Of a stretch of 64,000 bases of DNA, positions 1 through 9,151 are shown in pieces; the first letter of the stretch is position 1, and the number at the start of each line of letters is the position of its first letter. The position numbers and the translations under genes are program-made. The stretch is taken from the NCBI GenBank assembly GCA_963819175.1, contig CAWFVJ010000013.1, positions 588,243 to 652,242 of the forward strand. The letters are read 5' to 3'. The notes below the pieces were generated by a model. That model was given only the letters and a program-made list of their open reading frames with translations, was not told where the DNA came from and searched no databases. This DNA is from CAWBRT01 sp963819175 (GTDB taxonomy: Bacteria > Acidobacteriota > Terriglobia > Terriglobales > Acidobacteriaceae).

Positions 1-84
1 ATTCTCTTGAGAGTAGGTTCAACTTGCCTGATCGTTGGTGGTGAATTCTGCCGCCCCGCTGTTTCCAGGAGAGCGAGGATAGCC

Positions 85-984
85 GTGGATTTCGATCAGC
101 TTATCACGTTCGTCGAAGTCGCCAAGCTGGGTAGTTTTTCGCGCGCCGGCCAAAAAGTGTTTCGCACGCAGTCGGCCGTCAGCGCCCAAATCAGGCAGCT
201 CGAACAGGAGTATGGCGAGAAGATTCTTGACCGCCGCGCCAAAACCGTACGCTTGACTCCAGGCGGTGAAGTCTTGTTCGAGTATGCGCAGCGCTTGTTG
301 ATGCTGCGCGACGAGTCGATCCGTGCCGTTGCCGACCAGGGCAATTCGCCTCGCGGAGTCCTGGCCGTTGGAGCTAATGAGGCCACCTGCCTGTACGTGC
401 TTCCGGATATGTTTGCCGAATACTGCAGGCAGTATCCCGAGGTTCAGATCAGCGTCTATCGCAATTTCAGCCGCAAAATTCTGGAGAGGGTTGAGGACGG
501 GGCAGTCGATCTGGGCATTGTGAGCCTGCCAGTAAAGTCTCATAGCATCAAGGTGCATTCCATCTTCCGCGACCAGTTGATGGTCATGGTCAGTTCACGG
601 AATCCGCTCGCCAAGCAAAAATCCGTCACCGTGGAAGAAGTGGCGAAACAGCCGCTGATATTTCCCAAGACGGGGTACACGCGGCAGGCACTGGACAAGC
701 TCTTCCGCCCTTATCGAGCGGACTTGCAGATCAAGATGGAATTGCCCAGCGTGGGCATGATTAAGCGATTCGTGGTCGCCGGCATCGGCGTGTCTCTCAT
801 CAGCGCCAGCTTCGCTAACGACGAGGTGCGCTCCGGAGAGGCCAAGCTGCTCCCCTTGAAGGACAACGTTTTGTGGCGCTCACTCGGCCTGATCTATCGC
901 TCCGACCGCACCTTGCCGCGCTCTGCTCAGGCCTTCATTGAACTCACAAGCCGCTTCGCCAAGAAGGGCGCACCCGCGGAGTAA
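85..984 (+). CDS. LysR-family transcriptional regulator
   Basis: Cytoplasmic DNA-binding regulator of about 299 residues. The N-terminal 60 residues are a LysR winged helix-turn-helix (FVEVAKLGSFSRAGQ, then TQSAVSAQIRQLE), followed by a periplasmic-binding-protein-like effector domain to the end (IGVSLISASFA). I place the start at GTG 85 because it sits about 6 nt after a GAGG and gives the usual LysR N-terminus (DFDQLITF); a reading frame open from position 7 would add 26 unrelated residues. The gene converges on the anti-sigma gene. LysR proteins normally regulate a divergent neighbour, and that neighbour would lie left of the window, so the target and effector are unknown. Confidence 0.85.
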   Translation: MDFDQLITFVEVAKLGSFSRAGQKVFRTQSAVSAQIRQLEQEYGEKILDRRAKTVRLTPGGEVLFEYAQRLLMLRDESIRAVADQGNSPRGVLAVGANEATCLYVLPDMFAEYCRQYPEVQISVYRNFSRKILERVEDGAVDLGIVSLPVKSHSIKVHSIFRDQLMVMVSSRNPLAKQKSVTVEEVAKQPLIFPKTGYTRQALDKLFRPYRADLQIKMELPSVGMIKRFVVAGIGVSLISASFANDEVRSGEAKLLPLKDNVLWRSLGLIYRSDRTLPRSAQAFIELTSRFAKKGAPAE

Positions 985-1015
985 AGCACGCGGGCTTTGG
1001 TCACGGACGTTCGCT

Positions 1016-1775
1016 CTACTCTGCGCGCTTCAGCAGATCGCTCAGCGCAGCCACGTCTGCCGGGCTGGCATCACTGATTACGAAGTACCTGAGCCCGTTC
1101 TGCGACCAGGTTTGTATCGTGAAGTCCAGCTTGTGCTCAACCAGATTTGCCGAACTCAGGTGCGTTGTCAGCGACCTCTCGGGAAAAGATGAACACCGAG
1201 AGCTGATGCTTGCGCACTTGAAACAACAGTTGCGCTCCTGGGCTCTGCTCGAAATAGGCTACGCGGCCGCCCACAAGCCGGAACGGAGAATCTGGCAGCA
1301 GCTCAGGCAAATTGAAGGTAAAGGGCAGCTTGCCCGCGAACCATGGCTTAACCGTATGCCGGTCCGTGGAAACCACATCGACGGGATTCGCGCTCGCCAG
1401 TGTCGCCACGTGCAGATCGGCAAGCTCGCCCAGTTGCCGCTCGCGCTGCACATGCCCTCCCCAGAAAACCCCGAGGCTGATTGCAGCCACCAGGACTGCC
1501 ATCGCCGCTCCCAGACGCCAACCGAGTCTCGGGCCCCAAAGCCGGGGCTTGCTTTGCTTGGCCACTTGCTGCGCGATCTTCAGCCTGAACTCCGGAGCTG
1601 GCGCGAATCGCTTGCCCGCCGTGTGGGTCATCCCCTTCAAGCGCAGCCGTCCGAGCGCGTCGGCGGCACACGACTGGCACTGCCGCAGATGCGCCTCCAC
1701 CTCGACAGCGTCATCGCCGAGCAGTTCGGAGTCGACGTATTGCTCAAGTTTCGCGTGCCATAGCTCACAACTCAT
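1016..1775 (-). CDS. Anti-sigma factor with zinc-finger domain (apparent frameshift)
   Basis: Membrane anti-sigma factor paired with the ECF sigma gene just upstream; the two overlap by 4 bp (ATGA), so they are translationally coupled. The N-terminal cytoplasmic domain has the zinc anti-sigma HxxxCxxC signature (HLRQCQSC). A single membrane segment (AAMAVLVAAISLGVFW) and an extracytoplasmic domain follow. The frame breaks at a T4 run (A4 on the plus strand, 1187-1190). Removing one T restores a C-terminus that continues VFIFPERSLTTHLSSANLVE and ends LLKRAE at 1016; without it the protein stops early at 1137. The restored tail resembles those of related anti-sigma factors, so a base-calling error is likely. 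The trigger is unknown. Confidence 0.75.
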
Positions 1776-2299
1776 TGCGAAGCTCCTCGGACCTTCGTCG
1801 TCAGCAGATCCCGCAGCGCTTTCCGCGCGCGCGAAACGCGCGACATGACAGTGCCGATCGGAATGCCCAGCGTTTCCGCGATCTCCTGGTAGCTCATCTC
1901 CTCCACGTCGCACAAAAGAACGACTTCCCGGTAGTGCACCGCCAGTTGTTCCAGCGCGCTCTGCAAAAGTTCATGATCGACGCGGGCGAGCAGCGCTGAT
2001 TCCGGCGTCTCCAGAACCGGGGGCAACGCATCGTCTGCCTCCTCCAGCGGCGTGATCGCTTTCAATCCCGTGCGTGAGGTCAGAAAGGTGTTGCGCAAAA
2101 TGCGGAACATCCAGGCGCGGAAGTTGGTCCCCTGCTGAAACGATTGGAACCCTTTCAGCGCCTTCATGTACGTCTCCTGCACCAGGTCTTCCGCCTCGGC
2201 GCGGTTCTGCGTCAGCCAGTGCGCAAAGTTGTAAAGCGAAGCGAACAGCGGCATCGCCAGTTCTTCGAATGTCCCGGATTGGCTTCGCTCGTTTTGCAT
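1772..2299 (-). CDS. ECF sigma factor (RpoE-like)
   Basis: Extracytoplasmic-function sigma-70 factor of about 175 residues. Region 2 is visible as AEDLVQETYMKALKGFQSFQ, with FRAWMFRILRNTF after it, and region 4 as the helix-turn-helix MSYQEIAETLGIPIGTVMSRVSRAR. It would direct RNA polymerase to a stress or envelope regulon when released by the anti-sigma factor encoded immediately downstream. I chose ATG 2299 (MQNERS); an upstream extension to 2347 lacks family similarity. It is divergent from the metallophosphoesterase, and the 220 bp between them probably hold both promoters. Confidence 0.85.
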   Translation of the reverse strand: MQNERSQSGTFEELAMPLFASLYNFAHWLTQNRAEAEDLVQETYMKALKGFQSFQQGTNFRAWMFRILRNTFLTSRTGLKAITPLEEADDALPPVLETPESALLARVDHELLQSALEQLAVHYREVVLLCDVEEMSYQEIAETLGIPIGTVMSRVSRARKALRDLLTTKVRGASQ

Positions 2300-2521
2300 C
2301 CGGCTATAAGGGTAACTCGAAATCCGGCAAATTATTCCCGCACGCATGCAGAACTGCTGGGCTCCGGGCCGAATGCCGCTTCCAGTCCAGCAATTCAGCC
2401 GGAACCGGCGGTTAATTTTTTCTCGATGGGCTGGAATAAATCACAGCCGCGCCCGTTTTCCACTACGCAGCGCAGGGAGCGCCCACCAGCGCCGTCCCGC
2501 CAAGCTGCAAGGAGGACTGCA

Positions 2522-3520
2522 ATGGGTGACTCGATCGATCGCCGCAAATTTTTGCGCATCGCCGGCATGTCGATGGGCATTGGAACTCTCTACAAGGTTG
2601 CGCCGCTGCTGGGCGCCGGTAGAGAGGCCCATGAGCTGGGAGTGAGTCTGAAGGAGTCGAATGGAGAAGCCCTTTCGCCCTTCACGTTCGTTCAGCTCAG
2701 CGACGCACACGTCGGGTTTAGCGGCCCACCCGACCCGCTCGGCACCAAGGCGTTTGAACAGGCGGTGGCCATGGTAAACGCGTTGCCACAACGCCCTGAC
2801 CTGGTGCTCTTCACCGGCGATCTCACGCATGACAGCGAAGACAAGGATGTGCGCGCCAAACGCATGCGCCAGTTCCAGCAGATCGCGGCGCAAATAAAGG
2901 TTCCTAAGCTGGTATGTGTCCCCGGTGAGCACGATGCGGGGCTCGACGGTGGTCAGTTGTTCCGCGAGTCGTTCGGTCCAACGAACTACTCGTTTGATCA
3001 TCGCGGTGTTCACTTCGTGGCTCTTGATAATGTTTCGCGCGCCAAACCGGAGCTTGGCGCGGAGCAACTGGCATGGCTCAAAAAAGACCTGGTCAGGTTC
3101 CCCAAGACCGCGCCGATTGTGGTGTTCACGCATCGTCCGCTCTTCGACCTTAAACCCGAATGGGAGTGGTTCACGAGCGATGGCGACGAAGCCATGAACA
3201 CGCTCGCCCCCTACCGGAACGTGACGGTGCTGTACGGACATATTCATCGCGACGATGAACACGTCATCGCCGGCACGCATCATTACGCGGCACGCTCGCT
3301 GATCTTCGGCTTCCCTGACCCGGAGAAAGTCGCGGACAAGAAGCCGATGCCGTTTGACAAGGACCACCCGTTCAAGCATCTCGGCATTCGCATCGTGAGC
3401 CAAAACGTGAAGAAACCGCCCCAGGGTTCATCGCTCTCGGTTGAGGATGTTGAACTCAGCCTGCGCGAGTACTCGGGCATCAACGGAATTCAGCAGATTC
3501 TGAAGCCGGTTTCGCTGTAA
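2522..3520 (+). CDS. Tat-exported metallophosphoesterase
   Basis: Calcineurin-like phosphoesterase of 332 residues. It begins with a twin-arginine signal (DRRKFLRIAG), so it should be exported folded. Metal-binding motifs appear in the family order: LSDAHVG, TGDLTHD, GEHDAG (in place of GNHD), THRP and GHIHRDD. The substrate is not evident; such proteins cleave phosphomono- or diesters. The start is ATG 2522, preceded by a strong AAGGAGG about 7 nt upstream. It is followed after 55 bp by a cupredoxin and then a cytochrome c, so this may be a small periplasmic redox/phosphatase operon. The change GNHD to GEHD is worth noting because the Asn normally binds metal. Confidence 0.8.
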   Translation: MGDSIDRRKFLRIAGMSMGIGTLYKVAPLLGAGREAHELGVSLKESNGEALSPFTFVQLSDAHVGFSGPPDPLGTKAFEQAVAMVNALPQRPDLVLFTGDLTHDSEDKDVRAKRMRQFQQIAAQIKVPKLVCVPGEHDAGLDGGQLFRESFGPTNYSFDHRGVHFVALDNVSRAKPELGAEQLAWLKKDLVRFPKTAPIVVFTHRPLFDLKPEWEWFTSDGDEAMNTLAPYRNVTVLYGHIHRDDEHVIAGTHHYAARSLIFGFPDPEKVADKKPMPFDKDHPFKHLGIRIVSQNVKKPPQGSSLSVEDVELSLREYSGINGIQQILKPVSL

Positions 3521-3575
3521 GAGGCTGCGAAAAACTGCCCCGCAACAGATAGGTACTGGCCCGAAGGAGAGTCTC

Positions 3576-3938
3576 ATGAAGAATAGAACTCGTCTCGTGT
3601 TTGCGCTCGCGCTGGCTTGCGTGGCCATTTTGAGCGCGCCTTTCAACACGCAAGCGCAAGGCACGCCGCGCGTCATCGAAATCACCGCTAAGCGCTTCGA
3701 ATTCACTCCAAACGTAATCACCCTCAAACGCGGCGAGCCGGTCATCCTGCGGGTGAGGAGCGCCGACGTCACTCACGGATTTTTCTCGCGGCAGCTCAAG
3801 ATCGACGAGTTGCTTGTGCCGGGCAAACCCGTGGATGTGAAACTCACCCCCCAAACCGCCGGCACGTTCACCGTGATCTGCGATCACTTCTGCGGCTCCG
3901 GACACGCCAACATGAAGATGTCCATCGTCGTGGAATGA
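3576..3938 (+). CDS. Periplasmic cupredoxin with CuA-like motif
   Basis: Secreted copper protein of 120 residues with a cleavable signal peptide (LVFALALACVAILSAPFNTQA). The mature domain has the fold and ligands of the cytochrome oxidase subunit II soluble domain: an early His in VTHGF and CDHFCGSGHANM, that is Cys-x3-Cys-x3-His-x2-Met, the pattern of a binuclear CuA site. It lacks the subunit II membrane hairpin, so it is a free electron carrier or a soluble oxidase/nitrous-oxide-type electron donor. It sits 1 bp before a c-type cytochrome gene, suggesting electron exchange between the two. The electron acceptor is not in the window. Confidence 0.75.
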   Translation: MKNRTRLVFALALACVAILSAPFNTQAQGTPRVIEITAKRFEFTPNVITLKRGEPVILRVRSADVTHGFFSRQLKIDELLVPGKPVDVKLTPQTAGTFTVICDHFCGSGHANMKMSIVVE

Positions 3939-3939
3939 T

Positions 3940-4494
3940 ATGGACCAGGGGAACAATCCGCGCCCTTCCAGTGCCCCCGGTGCGCGCCGCAGTTGCGCAC
4001 GCCGCGGCAGATCCTGGCCAAGTTCCGCAGCGTGGGCTATGGCTGCGGCAAGCCTCGTGCTGCTTTTGAGCAGCTGCCAGGTCAGGAGTCCCGGCAATTT
4101 CGAAAGCTCGCTGGCAGCGCGCGTGAAGCACTCGATCACAGTCGGCGGCAAGGCGACGCGCAATCCACTCCCGGCCACGGAGGAAAACATCCGCGCCGGC
4201 CAGAAAAACTTTGCCGTCTACTGTATGGTGTGCCACGGACTCGACGGACAGGCCACGGGTGTTCCCTTTGCTCAAAGCATGTATCCGCCCGTCCCGTCGC
4301 TGAACTCGCGCGACGTGCAGGAGTACACGGACGGACAACTGAAATGGGTGATCGAAAACGGCGTCGGGCCTTCGGGCATGCCTGCTTCCAAGGGGATATT
4401 GAACGATGATGAAATCTGGAGCATCGTGAACTATATCCGTCACCTGCCCGCGAAGGGAAGCCTCGGTGAGCCTGCGGTGTACAACCCGCAATAA
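3940..4494 (+). CDS. Lipoprotein cytochrome c (monoheme, class I)
   Basis: Monoheme cytochrome c of about 184 residues. A hydrophobic segment ending LLLSSC is a plausible lipobox, so the protein is probably anchored in the membrane. The heme motif is CMVCH in AVYCMVCHGLDGQATGVPFAQ, and the distal methionine is probably in GPSGMPAS. The C-terminal helix (DDEIWSIVNYIRHL) is typical of cytochromes attached to quinol or alternative-complex systems. It starts 1 bp after the cupredoxin stop, so the pair is almost certainly cotranscribed. The N-terminal 35 residues are Arg/Ser-rich and the exact start could be further downstream. Confidence 0.8.
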   Translation: MDQGNNPRPSSAPGARRSCARRGRSWPSSAAWAMAAASLVLLLSSCQVRSPGNFESSLAARVKHSITVGGKATRNPLPATEENIRAGQKNFAVYCMVCHGLDGQATGVPFAQSMYPPVPSLNSRDVQEYTDGQLKWVIENGVGPSGMPASKGILNDDEIWSIVNYIRHLPAKGSLGEPAVYNPQ

Positions 4495-4513
4495 AATAAA
4501 TAGATGGCATCAG

Positions 4514-4918
4514 CTACTCTTTGGGTTCCAGCTTCAGAGACGCAGAGTTGATGCAATAGCGTAACCCGGTTGGCTGCGGTCCATCCTCAAAAACATGCCC
4601 CAGGTGCGATCCGCAATGCGAGCAGGTCACCTCGACGCGGCGCATGCCGAAAGCGTTGTCCGCGTGATTGTCCACGCGTTCCGGGGCCGCCGGCTCATAG
4701 AAGCTGGGCCAGCCGCTTCCGGAATCGTATTTGGTATCCGAGCTGAATAGTTCCTCGCCGCAAGCTGCACAGCGGTAAACGCCCCTTTCCTTGCTGTGCG
4801 CGTATTCGCCGGTGAACGCGCGTTCCGTACCCTTCTCGCGCAAGATGTGGTACTGCTCAGGCGTAAGCTGGCGGCGCCATTCGTCTTCGCTCTTGTGCAA
4901 CTTATCTTTCGTTTCCAT
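4514..4918 (-). CDS. msrB: Peptide-methionine (R)-S-oxide reductase
   Basis: Repairs oxidized methionine (R-sulfoxide) in proteins using thioredoxin. All family marks are present in 134 residues: zinc-binding CxxC pairs (CAAC and CSHC), SGSGWPSFYEP near the centre, GSHLGHVFEDGP, and the catalytic cysteine in RYCINSASL. The length is normal. It converges on the cytochrome c gene with only 19 bp between them. It lies 110 bp beyond the terminator of the dsr downstream group, so it is a separate unit. Confidence 0.95.
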   Translation of the reverse strand: METKDKLHKSEDEWRRQLTPEQYHILREKGTERAFTGEYAHSKERGVYRCAACGEELFSSDTKYDSGSGWPSFYEPAAPERVDNHADNAFGMRRVEVTCSHCGSHLGHVFEDGPQPTGLRYCINSASLKLEPKE

Positions 4919-5018
4919 GGGTTTCCATGCCCACCTTCCAAGAGATTAGATTTCGTCAGGTGCGCCTGGGGTGCATCCATTTTTGCTCAAGGCTTCCGAG
5001 GCTTGCTGGCACGACCGC

Positions 5019-5055
5019 CAAAAGCAACGCGCGAGTGAAGACCTCTCACTCGCGC
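5019..5055 (-). terminator. Rho-independent terminator after the dsrN/dsrMK-2 group
   Basis: On the minus strand a perfect 10-bp stem (GCGCGAGTGA with its complement, 5029-5038 and 5046-5055) encloses a 7-nt loop and is followed by GTTGCTTTTG. It lies 62 bp after the dsrK-like stop and is the natural end of the minus-strand operon. Confidence 0.65.
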
Positions 5056-5116
5056 TAATTTGCTGCTTGCCGGGCTGGCCCTTCCTGATTTTCCGGCCTG
5101 TTCAGTACCTGTTAAT

Positions 5117-6721
5117 CTAGTGCCACTCCCACTCCAGGAAACCAGGCTTCACATCGGTCATGGCATTCACGATCAGCTCAACCAAGCCGCCGTACAGGAT
5201 CTGATGCTCGTCCCAGAGATTCCAATAAGCGAACAGGTCGCGCATCTGGCCTTTGCAGTTGCTGCACGGGGCGCAGACGTATTTCGGAGTTTCCGGTTCG
5301 AGGCAATCGCCGAAGGCGTTCAACACCTGCTCGAGCTTCTTGCGCCCGGAGATCTGGTAGCGCCAATCGGTGAAGTTGTTCGGCGACATGATGGCGAACC
5401 CGCTGCCGCCGCCACAACAGTAGTTATTGACGCCGTGCGGTTCCATCTCGCGGAACTTGGGAGCGATCTTCCGCAAAACCTCGCGTTGCGGTTCTACCAC
5501 TCCCATCAGACGCACGAGGTTGCACGGGTCGTGCAGCGTAACCGGGAAATCATTGCGCGAGGGGTCCAGTTTGAGTTTGCCGCTCATGATGATGTCGCGC
5601 AACAGCGTCAGCGAGCTTTCCCGCGGAACGTTCATCTCGCCAAGCAGGATGCGGTCGGCGATCACGCTGAGCGCCTTGTGCGCGTGGCCGCACTCGCCCA
5701 GCACAATCTTCTTCACTTTCAACTGGCGCGCCATGTCCGCGTGTTTCAGTGCCACGCGCGCGAATTGCGCGTCGTCATACCATAGTCCGTAATTGATGGA
5801 ATCGTAGGCGACCAGCTCCGATGACATCGTCCAGCTTATCCCGGCGGCATTAAGAATTACCGAAAAGGCTCCGGGATTCTCGGGCCACGCAAGAATTTCT
5901 CCAGCGTTGTGAATCAAAAGAATGTCGGCTCCCTCTACGTCCCACGGCGTGTGGATCTCCATCCCTGTTTTTTCACTCATCTCCTCGTCGATGAAGTCCA
6001 CGCTGTCCTTCACAGCCGCAGGGCTCATGCCGGTGGAGGAGCCAACTTTCAACTGCTTCATCGAGCCGTTATCATGGATCTCCTTGGCCGCAATGCCCAT
6101 CTCCATGCTGAACACCTTGCGGAGTTCGTGTGCCACAAGGGCGTTATCGGCGCCAATGGGACAGGTCTGCGCGCAACGGCGGCAGAGGTTGCATCGGTAG
6201 GAAAGCTCGGCAAGACGCGCGACCATGGGCCAGTTCAGCTCGACGTCGCCATGCTGCCAGCGCGAAACCAGGCCGCCATGCTTCACGTACTTGAAGTAAA
6301 GACGGCGCAGAATCTCGCTGCGGAAAAGAGGACGGTAGAGTTCATTGCGCCCGCTGGCTTCATAAATGTGGCAAGCGTCTGAGCAGGTCTGGCAACGCGT
6401 GCAGTGCTCCATGGTGAGCAGCAGCGGCTGCAGAAACGTCCAATTATTTTCCTTAGTGAATAACTTTTCAACTCCGGCCAGAAACTTCTTGACCAGCTCT
6501 TCTTCTTCCTCGCGGGACTTCGGCCTGGGCAGATTGAGCGCGCAAGTACCGTCGAGCCCGCACTCGCACCGCTCCTTGACCTGAGCGCTGAGTGGCGTAA
6601 AAGCAGGGCCTTCCCCGGCGTCGAAACCGGCGGGTAATGGTTTCAATTCGCTTTTCTGCAGCTGCGTGAGCGGCTCTGCGTCCCGCCGCGAAATGTCGGC
6701 AATATTGATCTGTTCCTTCAT
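5117..6721 (-). CDS. DsrK/HdrD-like iron-sulfur protein (second copy)
   Basis: Cytoplasmic iron-sulfur subunit of a quinone-linked heterodisulfide-reductase-type complex, about 534 residues. Two ferredoxin clusters are visible (CTRCQTCSDACHIY and CNLCRRCAQTCPIG). They are followed by CCG-domain motifs HDPCNLVR and NNYCCGGGSG, which in the family carry the special 4Fe-4S catalytic cluster, and by CAPCSNCKGQMRD. It differs clearly from the DsrK at 15639-17268. The start ATG 6721 overlaps the stop of the cytochrome b partner by 4 bp. An extra N-terminal Cys-rich stretch (ERCECGLDGTC) is unusual. It resembles TmcB/HmcF as well as DsrK, so the substrate (DsrC trisulfide or another thiol/disulfide) is open. 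Confidence 0.8.
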   Translation of the reverse strand: MKEQINIADISRRDAEPLTQLQKSELKPLPAGFDAGEGPAFTPLSAQVKERCECGLDGTCALNLPRPKSREEEEELVKKFLAGVEKLFTKENNWTFLQPLLLTMEHCTRCQTCSDACHIYEASGRNELYRPLFRSEILRRLYFKYVKHGGLVSRWQHGDVELNWPMVARLAELSYRCNLCRRCAQTCPIGADNALVAHELRKVFSMEMGIAAKEIHDNGSMKQLKVGSSTGMSPAAVKDSVDFIDEEMSEKTGMEIHTPWDVEGADILLIHNAGEILAWPENPGAFSVILNAAGISWTMSSELVAYDSINYGLWYDDAQFARVALKHADMARQLKVKKIVLGECGHAHKALSVIADRILLGEMNVPRESSLTLLRDIIMSGKLKLDPSRNDFPVTLHDPCNLVRLMGVVEPQREVLRKIAPKFREMEPHGVNNYCCGGGSGFAIMSPNNFTDWRYQISGRKKLEQVLNAFGDCLEPETPKYVCAPCSNCKGQMRDLFAYWNLWDEHQILYGGLVELIVNAMTDVKPGFLEWEWH

Positions 6722-7626
6722 TTGCGCACCGCCTGCTTTTCGGGTGGATTCGTCGTGGCGATCTCTCCCCAGGTTTTCGTGCCGTCGGCTCCGATGTGCG
6801 GCGCCGACCACGTGGGACGATAGGTGAGATACTCAGCAACTCGTGCGGAGATCTCCTTGTTGTTTGGCCTGTCGTCCCATCGGACCGTGTGATAGGTGAA
6901 ATATTTCGCCACAAAATGCGCCATGTGCGTGTACGGAATGTAGCCGAGGACGACCGACCCGAGTATGAGTCCGGCACTGGTCATGGCCGGCAGCTGGATC
7001 GTCGAGTCGAATCCAAGCAGCGCACGAGCCAATACGGAAAGCGGCGGCATCGAGCCACTCAGCGCTCCGATGATGACCAGCACGCAGGCAACCGCGAACA
7101 AGCCCACATTCAACAAATCGCCGAGGCCCGTGTAGTTTTTCAACTCCGGATCGGTGAGTCTGCGCCAGAACAACGCCAGGCCGCCGAACGTCGTCAGCAC
7201 CAGGCCCGCCCAAGCACACACGCGAGCAATCGCGAATAGCACGCCTGCAAGTCCCATGCCTCCGAGTACAGCGCCCAAAACAGACAGAGCGGCCGCCCCC
7301 ATCAGCAGATACAGCCCCGCATGAAAAGGAAACGACCGGTACCAGAGTTTGCGATTGTATTCCCAGAGCCCTTTCAGCAACAGCATCTCCGGGATCATGA
7401 AACTCAACTCCCCCGCGAGGTTCGAGTGGCGTTCTTTCTTCCACCAGTCGCCTTGCTCGAAATACGATCCCCCGTGCTTCACCCGCTCCGGCGCTTCATG
7501 CGGCACGGGATACAGTTCCCAACGGAGATGGATGGGCGCGCGCGCGTATTGAATTACGCGGCCAACGCAGCCAACGACAAACACAAGCACGCCTGCATAA
7601 ATAAATAAAGACACCACAGTTGCCAT
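6718..7626 (-). CDS. DsrM/TmcC-like membrane cytochrome b (second copy)
   Basis: Membrane cytochrome b of the nitrate-reductase-gamma/DsrM type, 302 residues, with about five to six hydrophobic segments (for example VSLFIYAGVLVFVVGCVG and LFAVACVLVIIGALSG) and histidines in FPFHAGLY and YTHMAHFVAKYFTYH that could bind heme b. It should pass electrons between menaquinone and the iron-sulfur subunit encoded right after it with a 4-bp overlap. The gene follows dsrN by 81 bp on the same strand, so it belongs to the dsr accessory operon. It is not a fragment of the DsrM at 17243-18262; the sequences are distinct. Confidence 0.75.
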   Translation of the reverse strand: MATVVSLFIYAGVLVFVVGCVGRVIQYARAPIHLRWELYPVPHEAPERVKHGGSYFEQGDWWKKERHSNLAGELSFMIPEMLLLKGLWEYNRKLWYRSFPFHAGLYLLMGAAALSVLGAVLGGMGLAGVLFAIARVCAWAGLVLTTFGGLALFWRRLTDPELKNYTGLGDLLNVGLFAVACVLVIIGALSGSMPPLSVLARALLGFDSTIQLPAMTSAGLILGSVVLGYIPYTHMAHFVAKYFTYHTVRWDDRPNNKEISARVAEYLTYRPTWSAPHIGADGTKTWGEIATTNPPEKQAVRK

Positions 7627-7707
7627 GGATTATCCCTCACCGCTCGAAAATTGCTAAGCACCAGCCCGCACACCCCAACCACTTCCGGGCTTACATCATT
7701 ATTCGCA

Positions 7708-9137
7708 CTACGAGGCTCGCCCTGCCAGATTCACTCCTGCCGCGCGATGCCGCCGGGCAAGTTTAACTACTCCCTCCGCCCATTCCGGCGTTGCGCTTGC
7801 ATGCAGGTGCGTATAGCTTGCCCACACATTGTTGACGATCAGCCCGTCGCGCTTTCCGATCGCGCCGGTTCCGCGGCGCACCGAACACGCGGTTGCCGGC
7901 GGCTCTGGCTTCAGCACCTCGGAGGCGACCGCGATGCGCGAGTAATGGAACTCATGACCCCGCAACAGGGTTCCAACCGCGTAAAACGGATTGGGAGTGT
8001 CGACCGCCGCCTCCACGTATCCGTGCCCTTGCGGAGCGCTGCCCACGTCGATATCGATGGGCAGGACGCCAGCCATGCGGAAACGTCTCCCCTGCCATTG
8101 GATCGATCGCGATAGCAGCATCAACCCGCCGCATTCGGCATAGACAGGCACGCCGCGTGAAGCCGCATCGGCGAGCGAATGCAGAAACCCCGCGTTCGCA
8201 TCGAGCTTTTCGGCATGCACCTCCGGAAAGCCGCCGCCAATGTAGACGGCATCCACATCCTCGGGCAGTTTGCCTGACCGCAAAGCTGAGATGAACACGA
8301 CTTCCGCGCCCGCCCGGCTCAGCGCCTCGATATTCTCCTGGTAGTAAAAGCTGAACGCCGCGTCGCGAATCACGGCGATCCTGACCGCGCCCTCGTCCGG
8401 CTCTTTCGTCGCTGCAGACAAATGCGGCGCACAAAGCACGTTCACGCCGGTGGCAATTTCCCTGATCCGCGCCATGTCGAGCCGTGCCGCAACCTTGTCC
8501 AACAGCGAAGTCAGCTCCTTCATCGCGGGATGATCTTCAGGAGTCACCAGTCCGAGATGCCGCGAGGGCAGCGCGTCACTATCGAGCTTAGGGATAACGC
8601 CGACCACCGGGATTCCGCACACTCCTTCGATCGCATCGCGCACGACCATCTCGTGTCGTTTGCTGGCAACGTGGTTGAGAACGACTCCACCGATTCGCAA
8701 ATCCGGATCTAACTGTTTGCAGCCCAACACCACGGCGGCCGCGGTGCGCGTCATTTTGGTGACATTCAGAACCAGCAGAACCGGCGCTTGAATAGCCTTC
8801 GCCAACTCAGCCGTACTGTGTGTTCCGGTTGCGTCAGACCCGTCGAACAGTCCGCGATTGCCTTCGATCACGTTGAGACCGCCGGCGATGGCATGCGTGC
8901 AAAATGACTGCACCGCCTTGGGAAACCCATCAACCACGTATCCAGGTTTCTCGCCGGCTCTCCCGAGGCCCAGGAGAGCCATGCGGTATCGATGTAATCA
9001 GGACCCTTCTTGAATGCGCGCACCTGCGTCCCTTCGCCACGGAATGCCCGGAGCAGCGCCATGGAGACCACAGATTTGCCGGAATCGCCGGCAAGCCCTG
9101 CAATCACGATCCTTGGCGCGTTCGAGGCCGCATTCAT
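7708..9137 (-). CDS. dsrN: DsrN / CobB-type cobyrinate (siroheme) a,c-amidase (apparent frameshift)
   Basis: ATP- and glutamine-dependent amidase related to cobyrinic acid a,c-diamide synthase. In dsr clusters DsrN is thought to amidate siroheme for DsrAB. The N-terminal P-loop domain shows AGLAGDSGKSVVSMALL and KKGPDYID. The C-terminal glutamine amidotransferase domain shows YAECGGLM with the nucleophilic Cys, then RGHEFHYS and ASYTHLH. The frame breaks in the homopolymer cluster GGGTTTCCC (8918-8928): WLMGFP ends one frame and KAVQSFCTHA continues in the next, so one base is probably missing. The start MNAASN at 9137 lies 14 bp after the DsrD-like stop. Joined length is about 476 residues, normal for the family. 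Confidence 0.8.
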
Positions 9138-9151
9138 CTGGGCGCTTAACC

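Noticed and set aside
2144..2521. N-terminal extension of the metallophosphoesterase to 2144
   Set aside because: It would run antisense through the sigma factor gene and bury the Tat signal; ATG 2522 has a strong ribosome site.
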